Shown here in pieces: positions 8,899-17,481 of a stretch of 64,000 bases of DNA. Source of the DNA: Rhodanobacteraceae bacterium (GTDB lineage: Bacteria; Acidobacteriota; Terriglobia; Terriglobales; Acidobacteriaceae). Made by a program: the position numbers and the translations under genes. The notes under the pieces are model-generated. The model had not been told where the DNA came from. It did no database searches and was given only the letters and a program-made list of their open reading frames with translations. Each line of letters begins with the position of its first letter. Position 1 is the stretch's first letter. Where the stretch lies: positions 1-64,000 of the forward strand of contig JANXWZ010000238.1 of the NCBI GenBank assembly GCA_025350865.1. Direction: 5' to 3'.

Positions 8899-9681
8899 AT
8901 GCGCGTTTTGATCGTGGAAGACGATGTTGCACTGGGCCTGTTTCTCGCCAAGGGTTTGAAGTTGGAGGGCCACGAAGTTGAGCTGGTGACGGATGGACAA
9001 ACCGGATTGCAGAAGGCGCTGGCCAGTCGGCCAGACCTGATGGTTCTCGACCTCGGACTACCGCAGAAGGATGGAATGCAGGTGCTGGAAGAGATGCAGG
9101 GCCATCTCGCTGAGACCTCGGTGCTGGTGCTCACCGGGCGGAATCTGGTTCAGGAGAGGGTGCGCTGCCTGAACCTAGGTGCGGACGATTGTCTTCTGAA
9201 GCCGTTCAGCTTCAGCGAACTTATCGCACGCTGCAGGGGGCTGCTGCGGCGTCGGATGCAGTACGCCGACCCGGTGTTGCGGGTGGGTGGAGTGGAATTG
9301 AACCGCATGGACCGGTCCGTGGCTCGCGACGGGCGGGCGGTCGAACTGACGGCCAAGGAGTTTGCGCTGCTCGAGTACCTGATGCAGGCGCGGGGCAAGA
9401 CGTGTCTGCGGAGTGATCTGCTTCGCGACGTATGGCAGGCTTCGCCGTCAGCCGGAACAAATGTAGTGGATGTGTATGTCAATTACCTGCGCAAGAAGCT
9501 GGGTGCGGCGCGGTATGGTGCGTCGGAGACGACGGCAAATGATCGCGTGATTGAAACGGTGCGCGGGGTTGGGTACATGATGTCGAAAGAGGGGATGGAT
9601 TCAGGAGTGTCGAAGCTGGTGGCGCGGACTCCATATCTTGACGGCGTGGCATGGACCGAGGGGAGGCAGGCCAGTGCATAA
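8899..9681 (+). CDS. OmpR/PhoB-type response regulator
   Basis: The receiver domain spans roughly residues 1-115 with the acidic pair in LIVEDDV, the phosphoacceptor D51 in MVLDLGLP and the switch lysine K101 in LLKPFS. A winged-helix Trans_Reg_C domain follows at about 125-225 (VELTAKEFALLEYLMQARGK, VVDVYVNYLRKKLG, RGVGYMM). About 35 residues extend past the DNA-binding domain with no recognisable motif. No full histidine kinase is adjacent; the next gene, overlapping its stop, encodes only a phosphoacceptor helix domain. It is likely a DNA-binding transcription factor, with targets unknown. Confidence 0.93.
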   Translation: MRVLIVEDDVALGLFLAKGLKLEGHEVELVTDGQTGLQKALASRPDLMVLDLGLPQKDGMQVLEEMQGHLAETSVLVLTGRNLVQERVRCLNLGADDCLLKPFSFSELIARCRGLLRRRMQYADPVLRVGGVELNRMDRSVARDGRAVELTAKEFALLEYLMQARGKTCLRSDLLRDVWQASPSAGTNVVDVYVNYLRKKLGAARYGASETTANDRVIETVRGVGYMMSKEGMDSGVSKLVARTPYLDGVAWTEGRQASA

Positions 9682-9919
9682 GACGGGAGCGATGGCCGAG
9701 ACGGACCTTGCGAGCTGGATGCGGACCGCGATCCATGACCTGTGTCAGCCGATGACGGCGTTGGAGTGTGGGCTGTTTATCGGGACCATGAGTCCGGACG
9801 GCGTCCGCAAGCCAACGGCGGAAGATTTGACGGTGACGATCATCGAGGCATTGGAGCAATGCGGGCGAGTGTCGGCGCAGCTGAAGGCAATGCAGGCGCG
9901 GTTACAAACGGAGTTCTAA
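9674..9919 (+). CDS. stand-alone histidine-kinase DHp (HisKA-like) domain protein
   Basis: GTG 9674 has GGGAGG seven bases upstream (9661-9666) and overlaps the response-regulator stop, so it is translationally coupled; ATG 9692 is an alternative. The 81-residue protein contains AIHDLCQPMTALECGL, which matches the H-box of histidine kinases (H21 would be the phosphoacceptor), followed by a second helix (TIIEALEQCGRVSAQLKAMQ) as in a DHp hairpin. There is no sensor region and no HATPase domain: the gene simply stops, and the sequence after it does not continue the frame. It could be a phosphotransfer protein or a dimerisation partner for a kinase encoded elsewhere. Confidence 0.7.
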   Translation: MHKTGAMAETDLASWMRTAIHDLCQPMTALECGLFIGTMSPDGVRKPTAEDLTVTIIEALEQCGRVSAQLKAMQARLQTEF

Positions 9920-9945
9920 CGATTCGGTAAGTCAGGGTGATTGGA

Positions 9946-11220
9946 ATGAGTGCAGCGCAAAGTTGGCGGATGGATCGAGGGTCGAGTCAGGCAATGCTTG
10001 CGATCGGCGAACCGGTACGGGCGGTTGCGGCTCGTGTGGTTGTGCTGGTGACGTCGGACAAGGCACTGCAACACCGTCTTCAGGAGGGCCTGGTGCAGCT
10101 GCGGTGGGCAGTCAGGGCCGCGAACGGCGGTGCCGAGGCGATGTCGATGATTGAGGTGGAGCAGCCGGAAGCGATGATTGTGGACGGCTGGCTGCCGGAC
10201 CTGGAAGTAGGCGAATTTGCGCAATATCTTGAGCATCATTATCCGGCGATGGACCTGCTTCGCGTTGACGGGACGGCATCGACGGGCAAGGCGCGCAGTC
10301 CGCGGCGGAATGAATTGCTGCACGTGATCCGGCTGGCGCAGGAGTTTGCTCCGGAGGAGCGGTTGCAGATGGCCGATAGCGTTCCGCTGACGGCTCCGGC
10401 GCTGTTTCGGGAGGAGGTGCCGGCTAACCTGCGGGTGATGCGGACGCCGGGGGTGGCGTTGCCGGAGTTGGTGGGCGAGACCGCAGCCATGCTGGAGCTG
10501 GCAAGGATGATCCGGCTGGTCGCGCCGCGCACGGCGACGGTGTTGATCGAGGGCGAGACTGGAACGGGCAAGGAGGTCGTCGCCAAGGCGCTGCATCGTC
10601 TGAGTTCGCGCGCGGGAAAGCCGTTCGTGGTGCTGAACTGCGCGGCGATTCCGGAGTCGCTGCTAGAGGCGGAGCTGTTTGGGCACACGCGCGGCGCCTT
10701 TACCGGGGCGGTAACGTCGCGGACGGGGCGGATTGAGGCGGCGCATGGCGGGACACTGTTTCTGGACGAGATCGGCGAGATGCCATTGGCGCTGCAGGCG
10801 AAGATGTTGCGGTTTTTAGAGTGCGGCGAGCTACAGAAGGTAGGCGAGAACGAGTCGGTGCGGGTGGATGTTCGGGTGATCGCAGCGACGCATCAGGAAC
10901 TGGAGCGGCGAGCCGAGGAGAAGACGTTTCGGCTGGATCTTTACCATCGGCTTGCGGTGTTTCCGCTTGGGGTTCCGGCGCTGCGGGAGCGGATGGAAGA
11001 TCTGCCGCTGCTGGTTCATTTCTTTCTGGAACAGATGGGTCGAGACGCTCCGCGGAAGGGGATTTCGGACGCCGCGATGGCGAAGCTGGCGGAATACAAC
11101 TGGCCGGGCAATGTGCGGGAGTTGATGCATGTGCTGGAGCGGGGGGCGATCCTGGCGGAGGATCGGGCGGTGATTCGGGAGGACGATGTTCGGCTGAGGG
11201 TGGGGCGGCGGCGGGGGTAA
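9946..11220 (+). CDS. sigma-54-dependent activator lacking a DNA-binding domain
   Basis: The 424-residue protein begins with a degenerate receiver (VVLVTSDKALQ instead of an acidic triad, but a possible phosphoacceptor Asp in MIVDGWLPD). The AAA+ domain is complete: Walker A GETGTGKE, the sigma-54-contacting GAFTGA loop, Walker B TLFLDEIGEMP, and the sensor/arginine region VIAATHQEL and LYHRL. After NWPGNVRELMHVLERGAILA it ends at RVGRRRG, so the C-terminal Fis-type helix-turn-helix is missing. Position directly before flgB suggests flagellar control, comparable to the HTH-less FlgR of Helicobacter pylori (established knowledge). Confidence 0.9.
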   Translation: MSAAQSWRMDRGSSQAMLAIGEPVRAVAARVVVLVTSDKALQHRLQEGLVQLRWAVRAANGGAEAMSMIEVEQPEAMIVDGWLPDLEVGEFAQYLEHHYPAMDLLRVDGTASTGKARSPRRNELLHVIRLAQEFAPEERLQMADSVPLTAPALFREEVPANLRVMRTPGVALPELVGETAAMLELARMIRLVAPRTATVLIEGETGTGKEVVAKALHRLSSRAGKPFVVLNCAAIPESLLEAELFGHTRGAFTGAVTSRTGRIEAAHGGTLFLDEIGEMPLALQAKMLRFLECGELQKVGENESVRVDVRVIAATHQELERRAEEKTFRLDLYHRLAVFPLGVPALRERMEDLPLLVHFFLEQMGRDAPRKGISDAAMAKLAEYNWPGNVRELMHVLERGAILAEDRAVIREDDVRLRVGRRRG

Positions 11221-11241
11221 GGGTTGGATTTCTCAAGGGCA

Positions 11242-11277
11242 GCCGCTTCCGGATCGTTTCGGGGGCGGCCTTTTTTT
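11242..11277 (+). terminator. rho-independent terminator after the sigma-54 activator
   Basis: GCCGCTTCC (11242-11250) can pair with GGGGGCGGC (11261-11269) including two G-U pairs, followed by a run of seven T. It separates the regulatory genes from the flagellar operon, which therefore should have its own promoter between about 11280 and 11345. Confidence 0.7.
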
Positions 11278-11357
11278 CCTTGGATTGGAGGGTTCTTATA
11301 TAGGTGGGGGCGGGTTTGGATATCGGGGTGCATTGAGGTTGGGTGGAGGATCTTTCC

Positions 11358-11738
11358 ATGCAGATTTCTACACCGATCGGCGATGCGCTGGGGAAGTATC
11401 TGGATTTGACGGCGGATCAGATGAAGTTGACGGCCGGGAATATGGCCAACGTCGATACGCCTGGGTATAAGACGCAGGGGTTCGACTTTGAGGCGGAGTT
11501 CGCGAGAGCCGTGGCCGGTCCCACTCATCGCGATGGGACTGCGATGAATGGGGCACAGTTTGGGCCGAGGATTGATGAGGTGGATGGGCTGGTGGCGCGG
11601 CCGGATGGGAATACGGTTTCGCTGGATCGAGAGAGTTTGCAGCTGGCCAAGTCGCAGCTGCAGTTTCGGACCGGGGTGGCGCTGCTGAAGAGCGAGTATG
11701 CCCGGATGATGAGCGCGATCCATGCGGAGGCGAAATGA
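11358..11738 (+). CDS. flgB: flagellar basal-body rod protein FlgB
   Basis: The ATG at 11358 has GGAGGA at 11345-11350 at good distance; the in-frame start at 11343 would overlap that site. The 126-residue protein shows the rod signature LTAGNMANVDTPGYKTQGFDF near the N-terminus and the coiled C-terminal helix LQFRTGVALLKSEYARMM. FlgB is the proximal rod component on the MS-ring. It opens a long co-directional operon; its stop overlaps flgC in ATGA. Confidence 0.96.
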   Translation: MQISTPIGDALGKYLDLTADQMKLTAGNMANVDTPGYKTQGFDFEAEFARAVAGPTHRDGTAMNGAQFGPRIDEVDGLVARPDGNTVSLDRESLQLAKSQLQFRTGVALLKSEYARMMSAIHAEAK

Positions 11739-12175
11739 ACCTCTTCGGGATGATGGATATCAGCGGGTCGGCGCTGAAGGCGGAGCGGGTTCGGGCTGAG
11801 GTGGTCGCGTCGAATATGGCGAACTCGGAGACTACCCGTACCGCGGATGGCGGACCGTACCGGCGGCACCACGTGGTGTTTTCGGCGATGGATTCAAACA
11901 GCTTTGGGGCTTCTTTGCTGGGGCATGCGGCCCGCGATGTGCCTCGCGGTGGCGTGGATGTCACAGGTGTAATTGAGGACCAGGGGGCACCGCTGATGCG
12001 GTTCGATCCGCAGCATCCGGATGCGGGGCCGGATGGCTATGTGGCTTATCCGGATATCAATCCGCTGACGGAGATGGTGGATTTGATGGGGGCTACCCGG
12101 AGTTATGGGCTGAACGCTTCGGCGGTGCAGGCGGAGAAGGGGATGCTGGCGAATTCTTTGGAGATTCTGAAGTAA
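11735..12175 (+). CDS. flgC: flagellar basal-body rod protein FlgC
   Basis: This 146-residue rod protein starts in an ATGA overlap with flgB. The N-terminal MDISGSALKAERVRAEVVASN and NSETTR replace the usual NIANANTT rod motif in slightly diverged form. The C-terminal YPDINPLTEMVDLMGATRSY, then EKGMLANSLEILK, is the standard FlgC ending. It stacks with FlgB, FlgF and FlgG to form the rod; flgF and flgG are not in this window. Confidence 0.96.
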   Translation: MNLFGMMDISGSALKAERVRAEVVASNMANSETTRTADGGPYRRHHVVFSAMDSNSFGASLLGHAARDVPRGGVDVTGVIEDQGAPLMRFDPQHPDAGPDGYVAYPDINPLTEMVDLMGATRSYGLNASAVQAEKGMLANSLEILK

Positions 12176-12303
12176 CGGCGAGAGCAACCGCAGATCCCTT
12201 GACGGTGACCGCAGTTTAGAACGGTCCGCTTCATTGGAGAATCAGACCCTAACGGGATGACAAACAAGGGTGCAACGGCACGGTGTTGCGGGAGGAGGTT
12301 TCG

Positions 12304-12597
12304 ATGGTTGGAGTCGGACAGGTTGGGGCGGCCGTTGCTGGGATAGCAGGGAATCCAAAGGCGCAGGGGCAGGCGAGTACGCCTTTTGGCGGGATGTTTC
12401 AATCGCTGGTCGGGCAGACGACGGCGCTGGATCAACAGGCGCAGACGGCGGTGACAGGTTTGCTGAACGGATCGGGTGTTGAGGTCCACGAGGCGATGAT
12501 CGCAACGCAGAAAGCGGACATGGCGTTCGAACTGGCGCTCCAGGTGAGGAACAAGGCGGTTGGAGCGTATCAGCAGATGATGGCGATGCAGTTCTAA
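12304..12597 (+). CDS. fliE: flagellar hook-basal body complex protein FliE
   Basis: The chosen ATG at 12304 follows GGGAGGAGG, giving 97 residues; the longer in-frame start at 12283 would place the ribosome-binding site inside the gene. The conserved C-terminal half is visible (VEVHEAMIATQKADMAFELA, then LQVRNKAVGAYQQMMAMQF). FliE links the MS-ring to the rod and is exported early by the flagellar type III apparatus. It follows flgC after 128 bases that hold no gene. Confidence 0.95.
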   Translation: MVGVGQVGAAVAGIAGNPKAQGQASTPFGGMFQSLVGQTTALDQQAQTAVTGLLNGSGVEVHEAMIATQKADMAFELALQVRNKAVGAYQQMMAMQF

Positions 12598-12637
12598 AGG
12601 TAGGGATCAGGGCCAGGGGCTCAGGGCTCAGGAGTTG

Positions 12638-14404
12638 ATGCGGATGGCGGACGAAGTTGCAGGGGCGGGGCAGAAGGCGCTGGCTGTAGTGGCGCAGGCT
12701 CGTGGACGGTTTGCGGCGATGCCCGCGCAGCGCCGGACTTGGTTGATGGGTGGTGGGGTGGCGCTGCTGGCGGCGGTTGCGGCGATGGTCTGGTATGCCG
12801 GACGGCCGGATTATCGCATACTGTATACAGGCTTGGATGGCAAAGACACCCAGCAGGTGGCGCAGGAGCTGGGGGCGGCCGGGATTCCGTTTGAGATGAC
12901 GGCGGATGGTAGCGGCGTGCAGGTGCCGGCCGAGTCGCTCGACAAGGCACGGATGGAGGTGGCGGCCAAGGGGATGCCGCAGAGCGGGCGGCTGGGCTTT
13001 GAGCTGTTCGACAAGCCGAATTGGGTGGGAAGCGAATTTGACGAGAGAGTGAACTACCAGCGCGCCCTGGAGGGTGAGCTTGAGCACACTATTGGGACGC
13101 TAGGAGTAGTCAGGTCGGCACGGGTCCATCTGGCGCTGCCGCAGGCGAGCTTGTTTACCAGCGAACAGAAGGTGGCGAAGGCGAGCGTGGTGTTGAAGCT
13201 GAAGCGCGCCACGCTGGATACGGAACAGACGGAGGCGATCCGCAACCTGGTGGCGGGTGCGGTGGAGAATCTGAATCCGGCGCAGGTAACCCTGGTGGAT
13301 GCGGATGGCCGGGTGAATCTACAGGCCAAGGGGCGCGGGGCGGGTGCCGCTGACGAAGAGCGCACCATGGAAAGCCGGCTGGTGGCGATGTTGGAACCGC
13401 TGGCAGGTTTGGGCAATGTGCGCGCGACGGTGAACATCAGCTATGCCGAAGGCACGGAGGAGCATACGGATGAGGTGTACGATCCGGCCCAGACGGCGAC
13501 GTTGAGTTCGCAGAAGACAGAGCAAATGAATGGCGGCGCGAGCGGAGGAGCCGGAGGCTCGCAGTCGGCTTCGGGAGTTCCGGGGACGGCGAGCAATACC
13601 CCGGCTGCAGCGGTACCTGGCGCGGTGCAGGGCAGCGCAAAGGCCGCCGCACCCGGGACACCGCCACTGCTACAGACTGCGACGAAGGAAGCGCTTCCGG
13701 TGTTTCCACGCAATGGAGGCGGAGGGCAGGGCATGAAGGAGGAGAGCGGGACCTTTGCGGTGTCTCGTCACCTGACTCACACCGAGCAGGGACCAGGGCA
13801 GGTGCGGCGGGTAACGGCTGCGGTGGTGGTGAACGACCGCATGTCGCAGGAGGGCGCGGCGAAGGCTCTGAAGACAGTGTGGAAGCCGAGGACCAGCGAT
13901 GAGATGCATCGCCTGGAGCAACTGGCGCGGGCCGCGGTGGGGTTCGATGAGGGGCGTGGGGACCAGGTGGTGATGGAGAATGTGAGCTTCAGCTCGAATG
14001 CGCCGGAGATCGAAGCGGCCGGCGTCGACAAGGTAATGGAGCAGGCGAAGGGCCTGCTGGGAACGCAGCCGGCAGTGCTTAAGACCGGTGTGACGGCGAT
14101 GCTTGGCGTGATGCTGGTGATGCTGGTGCTCAGGCCGGTCGCGGGGCAGATGGTCGCGACGATGAAGGAGCCGATGCTGCTCGGCGACGGGGGTAGCCAT
14201 GGAATGAGAGAACGCGGGGTGGCGGGGCGGTCTGAGTTGACTCCTGGTAGCGCAGGGGAGCTGGGGCAGCCGGGGCAGCCTGGTGCGGCGCAGCTCGAGG
14301 AAGGGCCATCGCTGATGGATCAAATTTCGGATCACATAAGGCGCGAGCCGACGCACAGCACGCGGCTGCTGGAGACCTGGATTTCAGAAGAAGGGAATAA
14401 CTAA
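12638..14404 (+). CDS. fliF: flagellar MS-ring protein FliF
   Basis: The 588-residue inner-membrane protein forms the MS-ring. Transmembrane helix 1 is at about residues 35-54 (WLMGGGVALLAAVAAMVWYA) and helix 2 at about 482-504. Between them are the YscJ/FliF ring-building domains (LYTGLDGKDTQQVAQEL, KPNWVGSEFDERVNYQRALE, VRSARVHLALP) and a Gly/Ala/Ser-rich linker near residues 295-345. The C-terminal tail LETWISEEGNN is the FliG-binding end. ATG 12638 or 12644 are both possible after AGGAG. The stop overlaps fliG by one base. Confidence 0.97.
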   Translation: MRMADEVAGAGQKALAVVAQARGRFAAMPAQRRTWLMGGGVALLAAVAAMVWYAGRPDYRILYTGLDGKDTQQVAQELGAAGIPFEMTADGSGVQVPAESLDKARMEVAAKGMPQSGRLGFELFDKPNWVGSEFDERVNYQRALEGELEHTIGTLGVVRSARVHLALPQASLFTSEQKVAKASVVLKLKRATLDTEQTEAIRNLVAGAVENLNPAQVTLVDADGRVNLQAKGRGAGAADEERTMESRLVAMLEPLAGLGNVRATVNISYAEGTEEHTDEVYDPAQTATLSSQKTEQMNGGASGGAGGSQSASGVPGTASNTPAAAVPGAVQGSAKAAAPGTPPLLQTATKEALPVFPRNGGGGQGMKEESGTFAVSRHLTHTEQGPGQVRRVTAAVVVNDRMSQEGAAKALKTVWKPRTSDEMHRLEQLARAAVGFDEGRGDQVVMENVSFSSNAPEIEAAGVDKVMEQAKGLLGTQPAVLKTGVTAMLGVMLVMLVLRPVAGQMVATMKEPMLLGDGGSHGMRERGVAGRSELTPGSAGELGQPGQPGAAQLEEGPSLMDQISDHIRREPTHSTRLLETWISEEGNN

Positions 14405-15459
14405 TGGCAGCGATCGATCGGAATTCGGGATTGCGGTACCGCGAAAAGGAACGGGTGGTGATTCCGGGGATTCGCAAGGCCGCGATCCTGATTATGGCGA
14501 TGGGGGACGATATCGCACGATCCCTCTTTCAGAGTTTGAACGAGGCCGATGTCCAGCGCGTCGCCGACGAAATTTCCAACATGGGCGATGTGGGGAGCGA
14601 ACAGCTCGAAGAAGTGATGGCCGAGTTTTATGGCATGGTGAAGTCGCAGGGTTATATGGTTCGCGGTGGCCATGAGTATGCGACGCGCCTGTTGACCGAG
14701 GCCTTCGGCGCAGTCCGGGCGGATGAGCTGCTGGCGCAGGTGAATACGGTTCGCGAACGGACTACGGGCGACCTGGCGATGCTGCAGAAGATGGAGCCGC
14801 AACAGTTGAGCAAGTTTCTGGAGAACGAGCATCCGCAAACCGTGGCGCTGGTGCTGGCACACCTTGATTCCAAGAGAGGGTCAAGCGTGCTGATGCACTT
14901 GAACTCGCAGATGCGAGTGGAGGCGCTGGGGCGGCTGGCTGGCATGAGACAGTTCTCGCCGGAGATGGCGCAGAAGGTCGCGCTGGTGCTTCATCGGCGG
15001 ATGGATTCGCTGGGATCAACTGGACGCAAGAACTACGCGGGCTATAAGGCGGTTGCGGATCTGCTGAATCGCCTGGAGCAGGATATGTGCAAGGGAATTC
15101 TGGAGGAGATCGAGAAGAAGGAGCCGAAGACGGCCACTGATATTCGCAGCCTGATGTTTACCTTCGAAGACTTGCTGACAGTTCCGCAGCAGGGGATTCG
15201 GGAGCTGGTGGCAGCAGCGGACAAGAAGTTGCTGGCGATGGCGCTGAAGGGCGGCAAAGAAAACATCAGGGCACACCTGTTCAAGGCGATGAGCTCAAGA
15301 GCGGCGGAGATGATGCGCGACGACATGGAGGCCATGGGACCGGTTCGGGGCAAGGATGTGAGCGCAGCGCAGCAGGAGTTGCTCGCACTGGCTCAGAAGC
15401 TGGACAGCGAAGGCAAGATTCAACTGAAGCTGGATACCGATAATGACATCACTCTTTGA
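14404..15459 (+). CDS. fliG: flagellar motor switch protein FliG
   Basis: The 351-residue protein has the N-terminal FliF-binding part (RKAAILIMAMGDDIARSLF), the middle-domain motif NEHPQTVALVLAHL that contacts FliM, and the C-terminal torque helix region (LMFTFEDLLTVPQQGIREL, then LLAMALKGG and SSRAAEMMRDDMEAMG). It transmits force from the stator to the rotor. It overlaps fliF by one base and the start of fliH by 17, consistent with one transcript. Confidence 0.97.
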   Translation: MAAIDRNSGLRYREKERVVIPGIRKAAILIMAMGDDIARSLFQSLNEADVQRVADEISNMGDVGSEQLEEVMAEFYGMVKSQGYMVRGGHEYATRLLTEAFGAVRADELLAQVNTVRERTTGDLAMLQKMEPQQLSKFLENEHPQTVALVLAHLDSKRGSSVLMHLNSQMRVEALGRLAGMRQFSPEMAQKVALVLHRRMDSLGSTGRKNYAGYKAVADLLNRLEQDMCKGILEEIEKKEPKTATDIRSLMFTFEDLLTVPQQGIRELVAAADKKLLAMALKGGKENIRAHLFKAMSSRAAEMMRDDMEAMGPVRGKDVSAAQQELLALAQKLDSEGKIQLKLDTDNDITL

Positions 15460-16144
15460 TCTTGGCGAACTGCCGCGCGGAATGGAGCTTCCGGTGGACT
15501 TGATCTCGGCTGGAGAGCGGTCGGTTTCGACGCTGGAGTTTTTTGCGGTGGAAGAGGAACGGCACCGCGAGGAGCAGGAACGGCTGGCGCGTGAGAACGA
15601 GGACGTGCCTGAGTCGGCGGCAAGCATTCGGGCGCGGCAGACGCAGGCGATGGTGGATGCCGCACGAGCCGAGGGTGCGGCGATTGCGCGGGAGGAGTTC
15701 GAAGCGGAACTGCAGGAGAGGCTTGCCGTGGAGCGGCAGCGCGTGGAGCGGGTGGTCGCGGAGTTCGCAATGGATCGTCAACGATACTTCGCGGCAGCCG
15801 AGGCGCAGGTCGTCAAGCTGGCCATTGCCATTGCTCGAAAGGTTTTGCATCGGGAGGTTGCAGCGGACACGATGCATTTGACCGCGACGGTGCGGGCAGC
15901 GCTGGCCCGGGTGCACGATGGTAGCGCGACGGTGCTCAGGGTTCCTATGGACGTGCGCGACCAGTGGGAGGCGCTGTTCGCAGGCGAACGTCTGGAGCAA
16001 TTATCGGTAGTTGGTGACGAGCAGTTAGAAGCGGGCGAGTGTGTGCTCAAAACGGATATCGGGCGCGTTGAGCTTGGGGTGAACGTGCAGGTTGCGGAGA
16101 TTGAGCGCGGTTTTAGCGATCTGCTGCGGCGGGAAGGGGAGTAG
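15443..16144 (+). CDS. fliH: flagellar export assembly protein FliH
   Basis: The 233-residue protein starts inside the fliG end. It has an acidic, charged N-terminal third rich in E, R and Q (coiled-coil), then the conserved C-terminal domain with VVKLAIAIARKVLHREVAAD and the closing segment ECVLKTDIGRVELGVNVQVA. FliH is the peripheral stalk that tethers the FliI ATPase to the export gate and C-ring. The family is poorly conserved, but position and the C-terminal domain make the call secure. Confidence 0.92.
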   Translation: MTSLFDLGELPRGMELPVDLISAGERSVSTLEFFAVEEERHREEQERLARENEDVPESAASIRARQTQAMVDAARAEGAAIAREEFEAELQERLAVERQRVERVVAEFAMDRQRYFAAAEAQVVKLAIAIARKVLHREVAADTMHLTATVRAALARVHDGSATVLRVPMDVRDQWEALFAGERLEQLSVVGDEQLEAGECVLKTDIGRVELGVNVQVAEIERGFSDLLRREGE

Positions 16145-16149
16145 GGCCG

Positions 16150-17481
16150 ATGGGGAATGTGCGGGAGGGACTGGGATCGGCCGGGCTCGAGCCCTACTTT
16201 GCCACGCTGGAGACGCGGCCGGCGTGGAGGTGGGTTGGGCGGGTGGTGCAGGCGACGGGCCAGACGGTGGAGTCGGAGGGGCCGCTGTGCTCGGTGGGCG
16301 AGGGCTGCGAGGTGGTGGATGAAAACGGGCGGCGGCATGCTGCGGAGGTGATTGGCTTCCGGGGACCGAATGTGGTGTCGATGCCACTGCATGCGACGCA
16401 GGGAATCCAGTATGGCGACGGGGTGCAGGCGCTGGGGTCGATGCCGTCGATTGCCGTGGGCGAGCAGATGCAGGGACGGATAATGAATGCGCTTGGCGAG
16501 CCGCTGGATGGACTTCCTGCACCGAGGGTGAGAGCGATGTGGCCATTGGACGGAGCGGCTCCGAAGCCGTTGGAACGCGAGCCGATTCGCGATCCACTGC
16601 AGACTGGAGTGCGTGCGATCGACGGCATGCTGACGGTGGGGCGCGGGCAGAGGGTGGGTGTTTTTGGCGGGTCAGGCGTGGGTAAGAGCACGCTGATCGG
16701 GATGATGACGCGGAACACAGCGGCCGACCTGACAGTGGTTGGCCTGGTGGGTGAACGCGGCCGCGAAGTGCGGGAGTTTGTGGAGGATGCGCTTGGCGAG
16801 GAGGGATTGAAGCGGGCCGTGGTGCTGGTCTCGACCAGCGACCAGAGCCCGCTGCTGCGGATGCGGGCGGCGATGGCGGCGACGGCGGTGGCAGAGTTTC
16901 ATGCGGCTCGCGGAAAGCATGTGCTGCTGGTGCTGGACTCGCTGACGCGGTATGCGATGGCGGCTCGCGAGGTCGGGCTGGCTGCGGGCGAGCCGCCGGC
17001 AAGCAAGGGCTACACGCCGAGCGTGTTTGTGCGGCTGGCGCAGTTGGTGGAGCGAGCCGGCAACTTCAGGCAGGGCAGCATTACGGCGTTCTACACGGTG
17101 TTGATGGAGGGTGACGATCAGCAGGATCCGATTGCGGATGCGACGCGGTCGTTGCTGGACGGACATATCGTATTGTCGCGATCGCTGGCGGGGGCGGGTC
17201 ACTATCCGCCAATCGATGTTCTGGATTCTTTGAGCCGTCTTATGCCTGCAGTGGCGGAGCGTGGGCACATGGATCGGGCCTTGACTGTGCGACGCCTGAT
17301 GGCGGCCTATGCGAAGAGCGAGGACCTGATCCGTATTGGCGCTTACAAGGCGGGGAACGATGAGGAGCTCGATCGTGCGTTGTCGGCAATGGGTGATATC
17401 AGGCAATTTCTGGAGCAGCGGCGCGAGGAACGAGTGACGCTGCGCGACACCGTGACACACCTGTACGGGTTGGCGATCTGA
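16150..17481 (+). CDS. fliI: flagellum-specific ATPase FliI
   Basis: The 443-residue ATPase energises and orders substrate unfolding for flagellar type III export. Walker A is GGSGVGKST (about residues 174-182), Walker B lies in HVLLVLDSLTRYAMAAREV, with GEPPASKGYTPSVF and ADATRSLLDGHIVLSRSLA typical of F1-beta-like export ATPases. GGAGTAGGG precedes the ATG. Its TGA overlaps the ATG of fliJ by one base. Confidence 0.97.
   Translation: MGNVREGLGSAGLEPYFATLETRPAWRWVGRVVQATGQTVESEGPLCSVGEGCEVVDENGRRHAAEVIGFRGPNVVSMPLHATQGIQYGDGVQALGSMPSIAVGEQMQGRIMNALGEPLDGLPAPRVRAMWPLDGAAPKPLEREPIRDPLQTGVRAIDGMLTVGRGQRVGVFGGSGVGKSTLIGMMTRNTAADLTVVGLVGERGREVREFVEDALGEEGLKRAVVLVSTSDQSPLLRMRAAMAATAVAEFHAARGKHVLLVLDSLTRYAMAAREVGLAAGEPPASKGYTPSVFVRLAQLVERAGNFRQGSITAFYTVLMEGDDQQDPIADATRSLLDGHIVLSRSLAGAGHYPPIDVLDSLSRLMPAVAERGHMDRALTVRRLMAAYAKSEDLIRIGAYKAGNDEELDRALSAMGDIRQFLEQRREERVTLRDTVTHLYGLAI

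Noticed and set aside
9692-9919. ATG 9692 as the start of the DHp-only gene
   Set aside because: Possible, but GTG 9674 has a better-spaced GGGAGG and overlaps the upstream stop; kept as an alternative only.
12277-12289. GGCACGGTGTTGC before fliE looks like a sigma-54 promoter
   Set aside because: The spacing between GG and GC is nine rather than ten bases, and the element abuts the fliE ribosome-binding site, leaving no room for a leader.
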